Positions 19,321-28,934 of a stretch of 64,000 bases of DNA are shown here, piece after piece. Position 1 is the first letter of the stretch, and every line of letters begins with the position of its first letter. This DNA comes from Burkholderiales bacterium (lineage in GTDB: Bacteria > Pseudomonadota > Gammaproteobacteria > Burkholderiales > Burkholderiaceae_C): assembly GCA_947464185.1 (NCBI GenBank), contig CANHVY010000006.1:1-64000 (forward strand), given 5' to 3'. Both the position numbers and the translations under genes were made by a program. Under the pieces are notes generated by a model that was not told where the DNA came from, did no database searches, and saw only the letters and a list, made by a program, of their open reading frames with translations.

Positions 19321-20112
19321 ATGATGTCCCCCCCTCAAGCGGGCCCGGCCATTCAACTGGACAGCCTGCACCTGAGCTTTGACGGTCAGTCGCCCGTGCT
19401 GGACGATGTCTCGCTGCGGGTCGATGAAGGGGAGTTTGTTTCGCTGGTCGGGCCGAGCGGTTGCGGGAAGACGACGCTGCTCAACCTGTGTGCGGGTCTG
19501 GTGTCTCACGAGGGACCTGGTCAGTTGCAGGTGATGGGGCTTCCGCCCCGACAGGGCAATCCCGACGTCGCCTACATGCTGGCACGAGACAGCCTGCTGC
19601 CGTGGCGCACGGCACTGGACAACGCAGCCTTCGGCCTCGAGGTGCGGGGGGTGCCCAAGCTGCAGCGGCTTGAGCGGGCGCGCACCTTGCTGGCTGAGGT
19701 GGGTCTGGCAGGACAAGAGCAGATGTTGCCCAAGGCCCTGTCGCACGGCATGCGCCAGCGCACCGCACTGGCACGCACCTTCGCCATGGACGCTCCCTTG
19801 CTGCTGATGGACGAACCCTTTGGCGCCCTGGATGCACAAACCAAGCTCCAGCTGGAGGACTTGCTCTTGCGACTGTGCCACCAGCATCGGCACTCCGTCC
19901 TCTTCGTGACCCATGACTTGGCCGAGGCCGTGGCCGTGTCGGACCGGGTGGTGGTGATGTCCTCGCGGCCCGGCCGCATCGTGGCCGACGTGCTCATCGA
20001 CCTGCCTCGTCCGCGATCGATCCGTGAGCTGCAGAAGGACCCGCACTTTCACGAGCTCTACGCCCTGCTGTGGTCGCACCTGGAGTCCGGATGGGCACGC
20101 CATGAGGGCTGA
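19321..20112 (+). CDS. ABC transporter ATP-binding protein (NitT/TauT family)
   Basis: VGPSGCGKTTLLNL; LSHGMRQRTALARTFAMDAPLLLMDEPFGALDA. Confidence 0.95.
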   Translation: MMSPPQAGPAIQLDSLHLSFDGQSPVLDDVSLRVDEGEFVSLVGPSGCGKTTLLNLCAGLVSHEGPGQLQVMGLPPRQGNPDVAYMLARDSLLPWRTALDNAAFGLEVRGVPKLQRLERARTLLAEVGLAGQEQMLPKALSHGMRQRTALARTFAMDAPLLLMDEPFGALDAQTKLQLEDLLLRLCHQHRHSVLFVTHDLAEAVAVSDRVVVMSSRPGRIVADVLIDLPRPRSIRELQKDPHFHELYALLWSHLESGWARHEG

Positions 20113-20881
20113 AGATGGTGTGAAGGACGGTTCGAGCCTTTGGCGGCGCGCTGGGCTGCACGTGGCATTCGTTGCGGTGCTGCTGGGCCTTGGGGAACTG
20201 GCCGCCGAACGACGTTGGCTGGACCCCACCTTCTTCGGCCAACCCAGCGGCGTGGCGAAGTTCCTGTGGCTCAACGCGACGTCCGCCAAGCTGTGGACAG
20301 ACCTGGGCTGGACCATGGCCGGCGTGGTGTCCTCCTTCGCACTGGGCAGCACGGCCGCCTTCGCGGTGGGGCTGGCTTTCGTGCGTTGGCCTTCGCTGGA
20401 GCGCTTCGCTGAACCCTACTTCAGCGCGCTGAATGTCATGCCTCGCATCGCGCTGGCGCCCCTGTTCATCCTCTGGTTCGGGCTGGGCCTGGGCAGCAAG
20501 ATCGCCGTGGGGTTTTCTCTGACCTTCTTTATCGTCTTGTCGGCCACGGTGGCGGGCATCAGAGGTGTGAGTCCCGACCACGTGACGCTGTGCCGCACTT
20601 TGGGAGCGCGTGCCACCACCACCTTCTTCCAGGTCACGCTGCCGGGCGCCGTACCGGTTATCTTCTCGGGCCTGCGCCTGGGCCTGATCTATGCGCTGCT
20701 GGGTGTCATTGGCGCGGAAATCATCGCCAGCGAGAAGGGCCTGGGCCAGTGGCTGGCTTATCTCAGTTCCACCTTTGACGTCAACGGCGTCATGGCCCTG
20801 CTGCTCGTTCTGGCATTGCTGGGCGTGGCGATCGTGCGGCTGATGACATGGCTTGAGAAGCGGCTGCTGCACTGGCAGTGA
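20102..20881 (+). CDS. ABC transporter permease (NitT/TauT family)
   Basis: Multiple TM segments; TLGARATTTFFQVTLPGAVPVIFSGLRLGLIYALLGVIGAEIIAS (EAA-like loop). Confidence 0.92.
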   Translation: MRAEDGVKDGSSLWRRAGLHVAFVAVLLGLGELAAERRWLDPTFFGQPSGVAKFLWLNATSAKLWTDLGWTMAGVVSSFALGSTAAFAVGLAFVRWPSLERFAEPYFSALNVMPRIALAPLFILWFGLGLGSKIAVGFSLTFFIVLSATVAGIRGVSPDHVTLCRTLGARATTTFFQVTLPGAVPVIFSGLRLGLIYALLGVIGAEIIASEKGLGQWLAYLSSTFDVNGVMALLLVLALLGVAIVRLMTWLEKRLLHWQ

Positions 20882-20894
20882 GAGGGCAATTCGC

Positions 20895-21863
20895 ATGAAA
20901 TTCAGACACATCCAGGTAGATCCAGTCACACCTTGCATTGGCGCCCACCTCACAGGGGTAGACCTCAATGCCGTGCGCAATGACGACGTCTACGAGGAGA
21001 TCCAGCAGGCGCTGTGGCAGCACGGGGTCATCTTCCTGCGCGGCCAGGCGCTGAAGCCGGAGAACTACCTGCGGCTCGGTCGCAAGTTCGGCGAGATGGA
21101 GGAGCACGAGTTCTTCCCTCATCTCCAGAACTTCCCTCAGATCCAGCTCATCGCGCATGAGGGCCATGAGGCGCCGGAAACCGATCGCTGGCACACCGAC
21201 GTCACCTTTCGCAAGAAGCCCAACCTGGTGTCCATGTTGCGCATCACGGACATGCCACCCGCAGGAGGTGACACGATGTGGATGAGCGCAGGAGCAGCCT
21301 TCGACGCGCTGGGCGCACCTCTGCAACAACTGTTGCTGAGCCTCCAGGCCGAGCATGATCTGCCCTGGCACTTCCGCCGCATCAATGCTTACGAGCGGCT
21401 GGCCAAGAAGCAGGCAGACGCCGCTCTCAAGGCTGGGCATCTGGCGCCTGCGAAGCCGAGCGTCGAGGCCTTGGCTGCAGCGCTTGCCGAGCGCGAAGCC
21501 AAGATGATCAAGGACAACCCGACTGCCGTGCACCCTGCGGTCATCTCGCATCCGGTCACAGGCCGCAAGACCCTGTTCGTGAACAGCATCTGGACCAAGC
21601 GCCTGCTGGGTCTTCACATGGACCTGTCCGAATCTCTGCTGAACATGCTCTTCGAATGGATCAAGAAGCCCGAGTTCACGGTTCGCTTCCGCTGGGAGAA
21701 GGACTCCATCGCGATCTGGGACAACGCAGCGACGCAGCATTACGCCGTGTTCGACTACGCGCCGCACTACCGTGCCGGTCAACGTCTCACCTGTGGCAGC
21801 TTCACGCCTGCGCTGCAGGCTGCACCCGCTCCGAGGCGAAAGGGACAACGCAACGCCGATTAG
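20895..21863 (+). CDS. TauD/TfdA-family 2OG-dependent dioxygenase
   Basis: ETDRWHTDVTFRKKPNLVSML (HTD); ATQHYAVFDYAPHYRAGQR C-terminal His/Arg. Confidence 0.92.
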   Translation: MKFRHIQVDPVTPCIGAHLTGVDLNAVRNDDVYEEIQQALWQHGVIFLRGQALKPENYLRLGRKFGEMEEHEFFPHLQNFPQIQLIAHEGHEAPETDRWHTDVTFRKKPNLVSMLRITDMPPAGGDTMWMSAGAAFDALGAPLQQLLLSLQAEHDLPWHFRRINAYERLAKKQADAALKAGHLAPAKPSVEALAAALAEREAKMIKDNPTAVHPAVISHPVTGRKTLFVNSIWTKRLLGLHMDLSESLLNMLFEWIKKPEFTVRFRWEKDSIAIWDNAATQHYAVFDYAPHYRAGQRLTCGSFTPALQAAPAPRRKGQRNAD

Positions 21864-22001
21864 CGTAATCGTGTTGCCAGAGACCGCAGCGCAGATCACC
21901 CATGAGCCGGCGCACAGGACGCGCACGACGCCGTGGGTCGTCTGCACGGCCGACGACAGCCGGTGGTAGGCTCGGCATCCTTTTAGGCGGCACATTCCGC
22001 C

Positions 22002-23180
22002 ATGGAGTTCTTCATGCCCGGCTTGCTTCCCCACGTTGACCCTGATGGCCTGCTCGAATACTCGGTGGTCTACACCGACCGTGCGGTCAACCACATGTCG
22101 AAGAAATTCCAGCGCACCATGTGCGCGATCTCCGGCATCCTGAAAGAGGCGTACGGCGCCCGTTCGGCCATCGTGGTGCCAGGCAGCGGCAGTTTCGGCA
22201 TGGAGGCCGTGGCGCGCCAGTTCGCACACGACCAGCACGTGCTGGTGCTGCGCAACGGCTGGTTCAGCTTCCGCTGGTCGCAGGTGTTCGACGCCGGGCG
22301 CATCCCTTCCTCGTGCACCGTCCTCAAAGCGCGGCGCCAGCGTCCCGGGCCGCGCGAGCCGTTTGCCCCGGCCCCGCTGGACGAGGTGTTGCAGACCATC
22401 CGCAAGGAGAAACCCGCCGTGGTGTTCGCGCCGCATGTCGAGACATCGGCCGGCCTGATCCTGCCCGACGCCTATCTGCGTGCCGTGGCTGACGCAGTGC
22501 ATGAGGTGGGTGGGCTGTTCGTCCTGGACTGCATCGCTTCCGGCGCCATCTGGGTAGACATGAAGGCCTGCGGCGTGGACGTGCTGGTCAGCGCCCCGCA
22601 AAAGGGCTGGAGCGGCTCGCCCTGCTGCGCCTTCGTGATGCTGTCTGACCTGGCGCGTGAGCGCATCGACGGCACCACGAATTCCAGCTTCGCGCTGGAC
22701 TTGAAGAAGTGGCTGCAGGTCATGGAGATCTACGAGGGCGGTGGCCACGTCTACCACACCACCATGCCCACCGACGCGCTGGAGGCCACCCGCAAGGCGA
22801 TGGAAGAGACGCGCGAACGCGGATTCGAACGGCTGCGCCAGCAGCAGTGGGAACTGGGCGAGGCCGTGCGCACGCTGATGCAGCGTCACGGCTACCCCAG
22901 CGTGGCCGCAGACGGCTTCCGCGCCCCGGGCGTGGTGGTCAGCTACACCGACGACGCCGATATGCAAAGCAGCAAGGCCTTCCTCGGCCTGGGCCTGCAG
23001 ACCGCCTCGGGCGTGCCGCTGCAGTGTGACGAAGGCGCCGATTTCCGCACCTTCCGCATCGGCCTGTTCGGCCTGGACAAGCTGGGCCAGACCGAGCGGG
23101 CTGTGAAGCCGCTGGAGCAGGCGCTGCAGGCCATTGCGCAGGTACGCGCCGAGGCTGTTACGCCGGCCAAGGCGGCCTGA
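22002..23180 (+). CDS. Class V aminotransferase (serine/alanine-glyoxylate type)
   Basis: VVPGSGSFGMEAVARQF; FVLDCIASGAIWVDMKACGVDVLVSAPQKGWSG (PLP Lys). Confidence 0.9.
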   Translation: MEFFMPGLLPHVDPDGLLEYSVVYTDRAVNHMSKKFQRTMCAISGILKEAYGARSAIVVPGSGSFGMEAVARQFAHDQHVLVLRNGWFSFRWSQVFDAGRIPSSCTVLKARRQRPGPREPFAPAPLDEVLQTIRKEKPAVVFAPHVETSAGLILPDAYLRAVADAVHEVGGLFVLDCIASGAIWVDMKACGVDVLVSAPQKGWSGSPCCAFVMLSDLARERIDGTTNSSFALDLKKWLQVMEIYEGGGHVYHTTMPTDALEATRKAMEETRERGFERLRQQQWELGEAVRTLMQRHGYPSVAADGFRAPGVVVSYTDDADMQSSKAFLGLGLQTASGVPLQCDEGADFRTFRIGLFGLDKLGQTERAVKPLEQALQAIAQVRAEAVTPAKAA

Positions 23181-23265
23181 AGCCGCGGGGTCTTCAAGCC
23201 AATGCCGCAGTAGCGACACCGTCCACCGGTCGTCGAAAACGGCCGGGTGCTGTGCGGGTGCGCTC

Positions 23266-23949
23266 TCACACAGGCCAGCGGCGGATGTCGATGCACCGGT
23301 ACCCCAACTCGACCATGCCCTGGGTCTGGAGACGCTTCAAGGCTTGATTGACTCGCTGGCGCGAGGCGTCCACTGCACGGGACAGATCTTCCTGTGTCAG
23401 AAGCAGCCTCACTCGGCCCTCGGGCAAAGGTTCGCCGTTGCGTTGGGCAAAGTGTTGCAAGGCGGTCAGAAGACGGTCATCCAGGCGCAGTTGCGATCGT
23501 GCGGCCAGCAGGTCCACCGCCTCGCTCAGGCGAGCGCTCAAGAACCGTGCCGCGGCGATCCCCGCCTCGGCGTCGCTGCGCAGCACTTCCAGCACCACCT
23601 CGCGTCCGATCCACAGGGCCTGGCTGTCGCCGCTGGAAATCAGGTCCATCTGAAATGGCGATTCCGTCAGTACGGTGGCCATACCCACGGCCTCGCCCGA
23701 CTCGACCCAGCGGAGGAAGTGTTCCTCTCCATTCGCACCGCCCGTCACCGCCCGCAGGCGCCCGCGCTGCAACACCAGCAGGCCCGAAACGGGCTGCCCG
23801 CGGAGCATGAGCAAGGCACCATCAGGGTACTGCCGCACGCTGCCTTTGCGACGCAAGGCCTGAGCAGCGGATGCGGGCAGCATCTCCCAGAAGTCCACCC
23901 GAAAGGGTGATGTGGGCACCTTGGGAATAGCAATGGGATTGAAATTCAC
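23266..23949 (-). CDS. Crp/Fnr-family transcriptional regulator (copy 2)
   Basis: Closely similar to copy 1 (RGQPVSGLLVLQRGRLRAVTGGANGEEHFLRWVESGEAVG). GTG start in the position equivalent to copy 1. Confidence 0.88.
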   Translation of the reverse strand: MNFNPIAIPKVPTSPFRVDFWEMLPASAAQALRRKGSVRQYPDGALLMLRGQPVSGLLVLQRGRLRAVTGGANGEEHFLRWVESGEAVGMATVLTESPFQMDLISSGDSQALWIGREVVLEVLRSDAEAGIAAARFLSARLSEAVDLLAARSQLRLDDRLLTALQHFAQRNGEPLPEGRVRLLLTQEDLSRAVDASRQRVNQALKRLQTQGMVELGYRCIDIRRWPV

Positions 23950-23954
23950 CTGAA

Positions 23955-23976
23955 GATTGTCACCTACGCAGCAATC
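23955..23976. promoter_or_regulatory. Candidate Crp-family operator GATTGTCACCTACGCAGCAATC
   Basis: Same inverted repeat, same distance to regulator start and to downstream ATG as copy 1. Confidence 0.6.
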
Positions 23977-24052
23977 TTTTTTGCCCTCACGCCATGTAAT
24001 GTGCCTGCTGGCCCGATGGCCAAGTGCTGGTAACCCGACGAGAGGATGACCC

Positions 24053-24376
24053 ATGTTCAAGACCATTGCGTCGGAGCCGCAGGGCCTTCACCTGACCCTG
24101 TCAGAGGCGCTGCTGAACATGCGGGTCGAGGGGATCAAGAAGCTGGAGTTCGCGGTGCGCTTCCGCTGGGAAGGGGATGCTATCGCCAGCTGGCACCACA
24201 CCGCTGCGCAGCACCACACCGTGTTCGACTTTGCGCCGCATCACCGCGCCGGCCAGCGTCTGCCCTGCGGCAGCTTCACCCCCACCCGGGTACCAGCGCC
24301 TGCGACGCGCCAAACGCGGCGCTCAGGCCACGCTGCCTCATGGCCGCCTGTTCGGCGGCGGGTCGTGCGGGCATGA
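24053..24376 (+). pseudogene. Fusion remnant: start of ABC binding-protein gene joined to the C-terminal part of a tauD-like gene
   Basis: MFKTIASEPQ start resembles MIKTVRLAG. Then GLHLTLSEALLNM...VRFRWEGDAIASWHHTAAQHHTVFDFAPHHRAGQRLPCGSFTP parallels the C-terminus of the 20895 TauD. Confidence 0.8.
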
Positions 24377-25416
24377 ACAAGACAGATCCACAGGGCACGG
24401 GAAGTGCCGAGTCATCGTCAAGCCCCCCGGAGGCCGAACAGGGCCTGGGACCCGCGCTACCCAAGGTCGCCTTCGTCGATGACGACCCCGATCTGCTGGA
24501 CGGCCTGCGGCGGAGCCTGCGCCGGCTGAACCTGGGTTGGTCTGTGTCCTTCTACCGGGACCCCGGCGTGGCGCTGGCGGCGCTACGAGAGGCTCCGGTC
24601 GACGTTGTGGTGCTGGACATCCGCATGCCCGATATGAATGGAGTCACGCTGGCGGGCAGGCTGGCCAGGACGTGTCCGCAGACCCTGTCCATCGTGCTTT
24701 CCGGCTCGACGGACTTCGATGTCGCTATCTCGTCGATCAACGTCGGCCGCATCTTCCGCTACCTGATCAAGCCTTGCCCGACGCCGACACTGGTGTCGGC
24801 CGTGAAGGCCGCCTTGGACAGCCGGTCCGCTGCTGCTTCCTCCACCGACCAGGCGGTCTCCGCGAAGGCCGCGATCGACCTGCTGAAGTCCGGGGTCATC
24901 GTCCTGGGGCCCCGGGGGCAGGTGCTGTTCACGAACCAGCGCGCTGGCAGCCTGCTGTCCTGGCGCGACGGTCTCACCGTCGACAACTCAGGCGTCTGCC
25001 GGGCCTCCGACACCGAGGACACCCGTCGCCTGCACCAGGCCGTGCGGGCCGCCCGCGACAAGGGCCTGTCTGATGCACTGACGCTGCAGTCCCGACAGCA
25101 TGGGCCGCTGCGCATCGTCGTTCGCCCAGGTGAGGACGAAGGAAACGCAGGGCCGGTGACCTGCCTGTACCTGTTCGCCGAGGATGACGATCCCGCCATC
25201 GACCCTCACCTGCTGCGCGGCATGTTCGGCCTGACGCCCTCGGAAAGCAGGCTGGCGGCGGCGCTTGCCAGCGGCCTGTCCCTCGAGGCCACGGCCGAAC
25301 GTGAAGCCTGGACGCTGAGTTCGGCGCGCAGCTATCTGAAGACCGTGTTTGGCAAGGTCGGTGTATCGCGTCAGGCCGATCTGGTGCGGGTTGTGTTGAG
25401 AAACACCGGCCAATAG
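24373..25416 (+). CDS. Response regulator: REC, central PAS-like region, C-terminal LuxR-type HTH
   Basis: VAFVDDDPDLLDGL, VVVLDIRMPDMNG, FRYLIKPC; LTPSESRLAAALASGLSLEATAEREAWTLSSARSYLKTVFGKVGVSRQADLVRVVL. Confidence 0.85.
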   Translation: MNKTDPQGTGSAESSSSPPEAEQGLGPALPKVAFVDDDPDLLDGLRRSLRRLNLGWSVSFYRDPGVALAALREAPVDVVVLDIRMPDMNGVTLAGRLARTCPQTLSIVLSGSTDFDVAISSINVGRIFRYLIKPCPTPTLVSAVKAALDSRSAAASSTDQAVSAKAAIDLLKSGVIVLGPRGQVLFTNQRAGSLLSWRDGLTVDNSGVCRASDTEDTRRLHQAVRAARDKGLSDALTLQSRQHGPLRIVVRPGEDEGNAGPVTCLYLFAEDDDPAIDPHLLRGMFGLTPSESRLAAALASGLSLEATAEREAWTLSSARSYLKTVFGKVGVSRQADLVRVVLRNTGQ

Positions 25417-25457
25417 CCGCGCTTGAGCAAGCCCGGCGACGGACCGTCGCGACCGTG

Positions 25458-28400
25458 CTACGCCGAGACGGGCAGGCTCACGGTGAAGCGTCCGCCGCCC
25501 AGCGGCGAGTCGCCCACCCAGATTTCCCCACCGTGCTGCTCGACGATGCCGCGGCAGATGTCCAGCCCTCTGCCCGTGCCCTTGCCGACATCCTTGGTCG
25601 TGAAGTAGCGGTCGAAAATGCGGCTTCGCAGGGCCTGCGGGACGCCAGGGCCGTTGTCGTCGACATGCACCACCACCGCGCCCGATTCCACGCCCAGGCT
25701 GATGCGCACGACGCCCCTGCGGCCATCGGACGCGGTCCTGACCGCGTCGCAGGCATTGGTCGTCAGGTTGACGAACACCTGGCTGATTTGTCCGGGGCTG
25801 CCTCGAAGCACCGGAATCGCGCGCTCACCGTGTAGCGAGACGTCGATGTCGTGCTTCCAGTTCCCTCGCGTGACGACCAGGCAGTGCTCCAGCACGGTGC
25901 GCAGGTCGATGCGCTCGTCGGGCGCCAGTTCCGGGTAGGCCGTGGTGCGGACCGCCTCCACGATTTCGGCCACCCTCCGACTGCCGTTCAGTGACTGCTC
26001 AAGCGCAAGCGGTATCTCCTTGAGCAGAAACTCCAGGTCCGCGTCGGCCGCCTGCCGTGCTGAACCGGCGCCACCCTGGCGCTGCAGTGCGGAGATCAGT
26101 TCGGCGAACGAATCCCTCAGGAAATGCAGGTTGTCGCTGATGTACTGCATTGGCGTGTTGATCTCGTGCGCGATGCCTCCTGCCAGCGCGCCCAGGGCCT
26201 CGAACTTCTGTGCCTGCTGCAGGTCCTGTTCGAGCTTGCGTGCCCTCAGTGCGTCGTCGCGCCTGCGCAGGGCTTCCGCGATCAGCGGGGCAAAGCGCTG
26301 GAACAGCAGCGCCTTGCTCGGGTCCAGGACCTTCGCCACAGTGCCCGCCGCCACCAGCAGGTAGGCGCCGCCCCTGGGTTCGACGCGTGCCGTGGCCAGC
26401 CAATGCAGCCGGGCGGAAGGCCACTGGTCGACCAGATGGCTGTAGACCGGCACAGCCGACAGGTCGCCCACCAGCCGGTGCAATCTCCCGGCCAGGTGGT
26501 TGACGAGTGCCCTGTCCTGACGGAAGTCCTCCCACCAGGCCGGGTGCCCGAGGCACTGCAGATCCTGCCGTTCATCCAGCGGCAGCAAGGCGATGCAGTC
26601 TGTCTCCATGGCCTGGGCCAGTTGCTCCAGCAGGTGGATCGGGCCGTCGGCCAGGTCCTGCGTCTCGCTGAAGCTGCGCAGGGCTTCCACCAGCAATTCG
26701 CTGGCCAGTCGCATCTGCCGGTCGCGCTCGTGCAGCCTCTGCATCTCCAGCAACGCACCGGCAAGCTTGGCCTCTGACGCCACCTGCTGCTGCACCACCG
26801 CATCCTGGATATGGCGACGTTCCTTCTCCTGTCGCAGCTTCTCGGTTGCCTCGTGACGCGCGACCTCCAGCTTCGCTCGGCCGCGCAGGTTGCGGGAGAT
26901 GTCGGAGAAGAAGCCAAGCAGCTTCTCCTCGCGGGGCGTGTAGTGGTATTTCCTGCTCAACGAATGGAAGCCCAGGAACCCTTCGCAGCCTTCAGCCCCG
27001 ATGAGGGGTATCGCCACCAGGCTCTTGACGCCATCAGGGTCCAGGAGCTTGCGCAGTCCGTCGGCGGCGGGCAGCGCCTCCACGCTCGGGATGCTCACGA
27101 TGCGGTTGGCCCGGTGGGCGTTCACCCACTCAGTCAGGTTGGCCAGCGGCACAGCCTGGCTCCTGTGGCGCCGCAGAGCGGTGCCGTCGGCGTACCAGTC
27201 GTGCGTGTTGCAGGCCGTGAAAGCATCCCAGTCATAGGAGTAGATGTAGGCTCGGTCCGCCTCCATGTAGCTGCCGAGCTGGCCCAGGGCTTCCACGATC
27301 GCGGTATCGACCTGTTCCACCGGGGTGTTGAGGTAGCGCGATGCAATGCCCATCAGCAGATCGAGCAACGAGGTCTCCGCCTCGAGATTCTTCTTGAGTT
27401 CGCCCACATCGCGCGTGATCAGCACCACTGCCCGGTCTGGTGTCCTGGTCAGCGATGCCTCCTGGTAGGAGATAGGCGCCCGTGAACCCACCGCTCGCAG
27501 ATACCCGCGCCAGCGGCCCAGATCCTCCAGGCTGGCATGCGCCTCCAGCGCGACGGCTTCTCGGTCGGCCGGTGGGCAGATCTGCCACCACTCCCGGCCG
27601 ATCCAGGCCCCGGGGTGGTCTGCGCCGAACGACCGGATGAAGGCCGAGTTCACGTAGGTCAGCCGTCCGTCGGCATCGGCCATGGCGATGGCGTCCTGGG
27701 AGGCGTCCATGGCGGCCACCCTGTGCCAGACCGCCTGCTGTTCGGCCCGCTTGAGCTGCGTGATGTCGCTTCTCAGGGCGATGAAACCGCCCTGGGAAGT
27801 GCGCAGCTTCACGCTTCGCACCCAGCGGCCGTCAGCGAGCTCCAACTCCGCGGACCACCTCCCTTGCGCCTCCAGCATCGCCAGCCTTTCGGCCAGCCAG
27901 ACCTCCTCCTGGCCCTTGGCCTGCGGATACTCACCCCGCAGAAGCTCTTCCCTCATCAGAGCTTGCAGCGTGACTCCAGGCAGCATGTCGGCCACCAGGG
28001 GGTGCAGGTCGAGATAGGCCCGGTTGTGCAACATGAGCGGCCCGTCTGGGCTGAACATGGCGAACCCATCAGGCAAGGCCTGGACGGCGGCCTGCAGCAT
28101 GGCGCTGGCCGCCTCGGCCTGGGCGGCAAGGTCCTTCAGCCCCTGCGCCTGGCGCCTTTCTTCCGTGATGTCGGTCTGGACCGCGACGTATCCGTCGAGA
28201 AGGCCTTCAGCCGTCAAGACAGGTTGAATGTCCAGGTGCAGCCAGTACTCCCGGCCCGACTTGCTGCGATTCAGGATCTCGGCCCGGACCGGCCGCCGGG
28301 CGCTCAGGCCGGCGCGGATGCTGTCGATGGTTGCGGGGTCCGTGCCCTCGAACTGCAGCAGTTCTCCGGGCCGCCGCCCCATCACCTCCTGCAGCGTGTA

Positions 28401-28934
28401 GCCCGAGGTGCGCGTGAAGGCTTCGTTCACCCACTCGATGCGCTGCCTGGCGTCCGTGACGACGACGAGATTCGACGTCCGCCGGGCCACCTGCGCCAGG
28501 CGGTCCAGCATGCGCGTGTTGCGGACGTCGGCGCTGGCATCGCGCACCATCACGCAATAGCCCTCGGGCCTGTCCTGCCCGCCACTCCAGCGGGGACAGA
28601 CCCGCAGTTCCATCAGGCAGCCCTCGTCCCCGGCACCGCCCTCCAGCATGCGCTGGGCAGGCCGGCCACTTCTCATGCAATCGCGCAGGGCCTCCCCTGC
28701 CGCGAGCCGGAACCCGGGCCGCAGATGCAGGTCCAACTCAGCCCCCGGCTCCAGCGCGAGCGTGCTGCCCAGTTCGTCCAGCAGGTGAAGGTCACCGGAA
28801 CAGCTGCCCGTCAGCTTGCCCCGGTCATCGAGGTCGATGACCAGCGTGCCCCCAGTGGACGCAGGCAAGGGCGGCGTCACCAAGGATTCCTGGGGCCAGC
28901 CCGGGCGACCCGCCTGCACCACTTGCCTGCTCAA
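25458..28934 (-). CDS. Multi-PAS, GAF-containing hybrid-type sensor histidine kinase (1158 aa, no REC seen)
   Basis: Several PAS blocks (e.g. VVTDARQRIEWVNEAFTRTSGYTLQEVMGR), GAF, then LGALAGGIAHEINTPMQYISDNL and VHVDDNGPGVPQ..GKGTGRGLDICRGIV. TTG start overlaps the FIST stop (TTGA). Confidence 0.9.
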   Translation of the reverse strand: MSRQVVQAGRPGWPQESLVTPPLPASTGGTLVIDLDDRGKLTGSCSGDLHLLDELGSTLALEPGAELDLHLRPGFRLAAGEALRDCMRSGRPAQRMLEGGAGDEGCLMELRVCPRWSGGQDRPEGYCVMVRDASADVRNTRMLDRLAQVARRTSNLVVVTDARQRIEWVNEAFTRTSGYTLQEVMGRRPGELLQFEGTDPATIDSIRAGLSARRPVRAEILNRSKSGREYWLHLDIQPVLTAEGLLDGYVAVQTDITEERRQAQGLKDLAAQAEAASAMLQAAVQALPDGFAMFSPDGPLMLHNRAYLDLHPLVADMLPGVTLQALMREELLRGEYPQAKGQEEVWLAERLAMLEAQGRWSAELELADGRWVRSVKLRTSQGGFIALRSDITQLKRAEQQAVWHRVAAMDASQDAIAMADADGRLTYVNSAFIRSFGADHPGAWIGREWWQICPPADREAVALEAHASLEDLGRWRGYLRAVGSRAPISYQEASLTRTPDRAVVLITRDVGELKKNLEAETSLLDLLMGIASRYLNTPVEQVDTAIVEALGQLGSYMEADRAYIYSYDWDAFTACNTHDWYADGTALRRHRSQAVPLANLTEWVNAHRANRIVSIPSVEALPAADGLRKLLDPDGVKSLVAIPLIGAEGCEGFLGFHSLSRKYHYTPREEKLLGFFSDISRNLRGRAKLEVARHEATEKLRQEKERRHIQDAVVQQQVASEAKLAGALLEMQRLHERDRQMRLASELLVEALRSFSETQDLADGPIHLLEQLAQAMETDCIALLPLDERQDLQCLGHPAWWEDFRQDRALVNHLAGRLHRLVGDLSAVPVYSHLVDQWPSARLHWLATARVEPRGGAYLLVAAGTVAKVLDPSKALLFQRFAPLIAEALRRRDDALRARKLEQDLQQAQKFEALGALAGGIAHEINTPMQYISDNLHFLRDSFAELISALQRQGGAGSARQAADADLEFLLKEIPLALEQSLNGSRRVAEIVEAVRTTAYPELAPDERIDLRTVLEHCLVVTRGNWKHDIDVSLHGERAIPVLRGSPGQISQVFVNLTTNACDAVRTASDGRRGVVRISLGVESGAVVVHVDDNGPGVPQALRSRIFDRYFTTKDVGKGTGRGLDICRGIVEQHGGEIWVGDSPLGGGRFTVSLPVSA

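Noticed and set aside
18505-20352. 615-aa minus-strand ORF
   Set aside because: Antisense to the ABC binding-protein and ATPase genes; no motif of its own.
20790-23219. 809-aa minus-strand ORF
   Set aside because: Antisense to tauD and the aminotransferase, which have clear family motifs.
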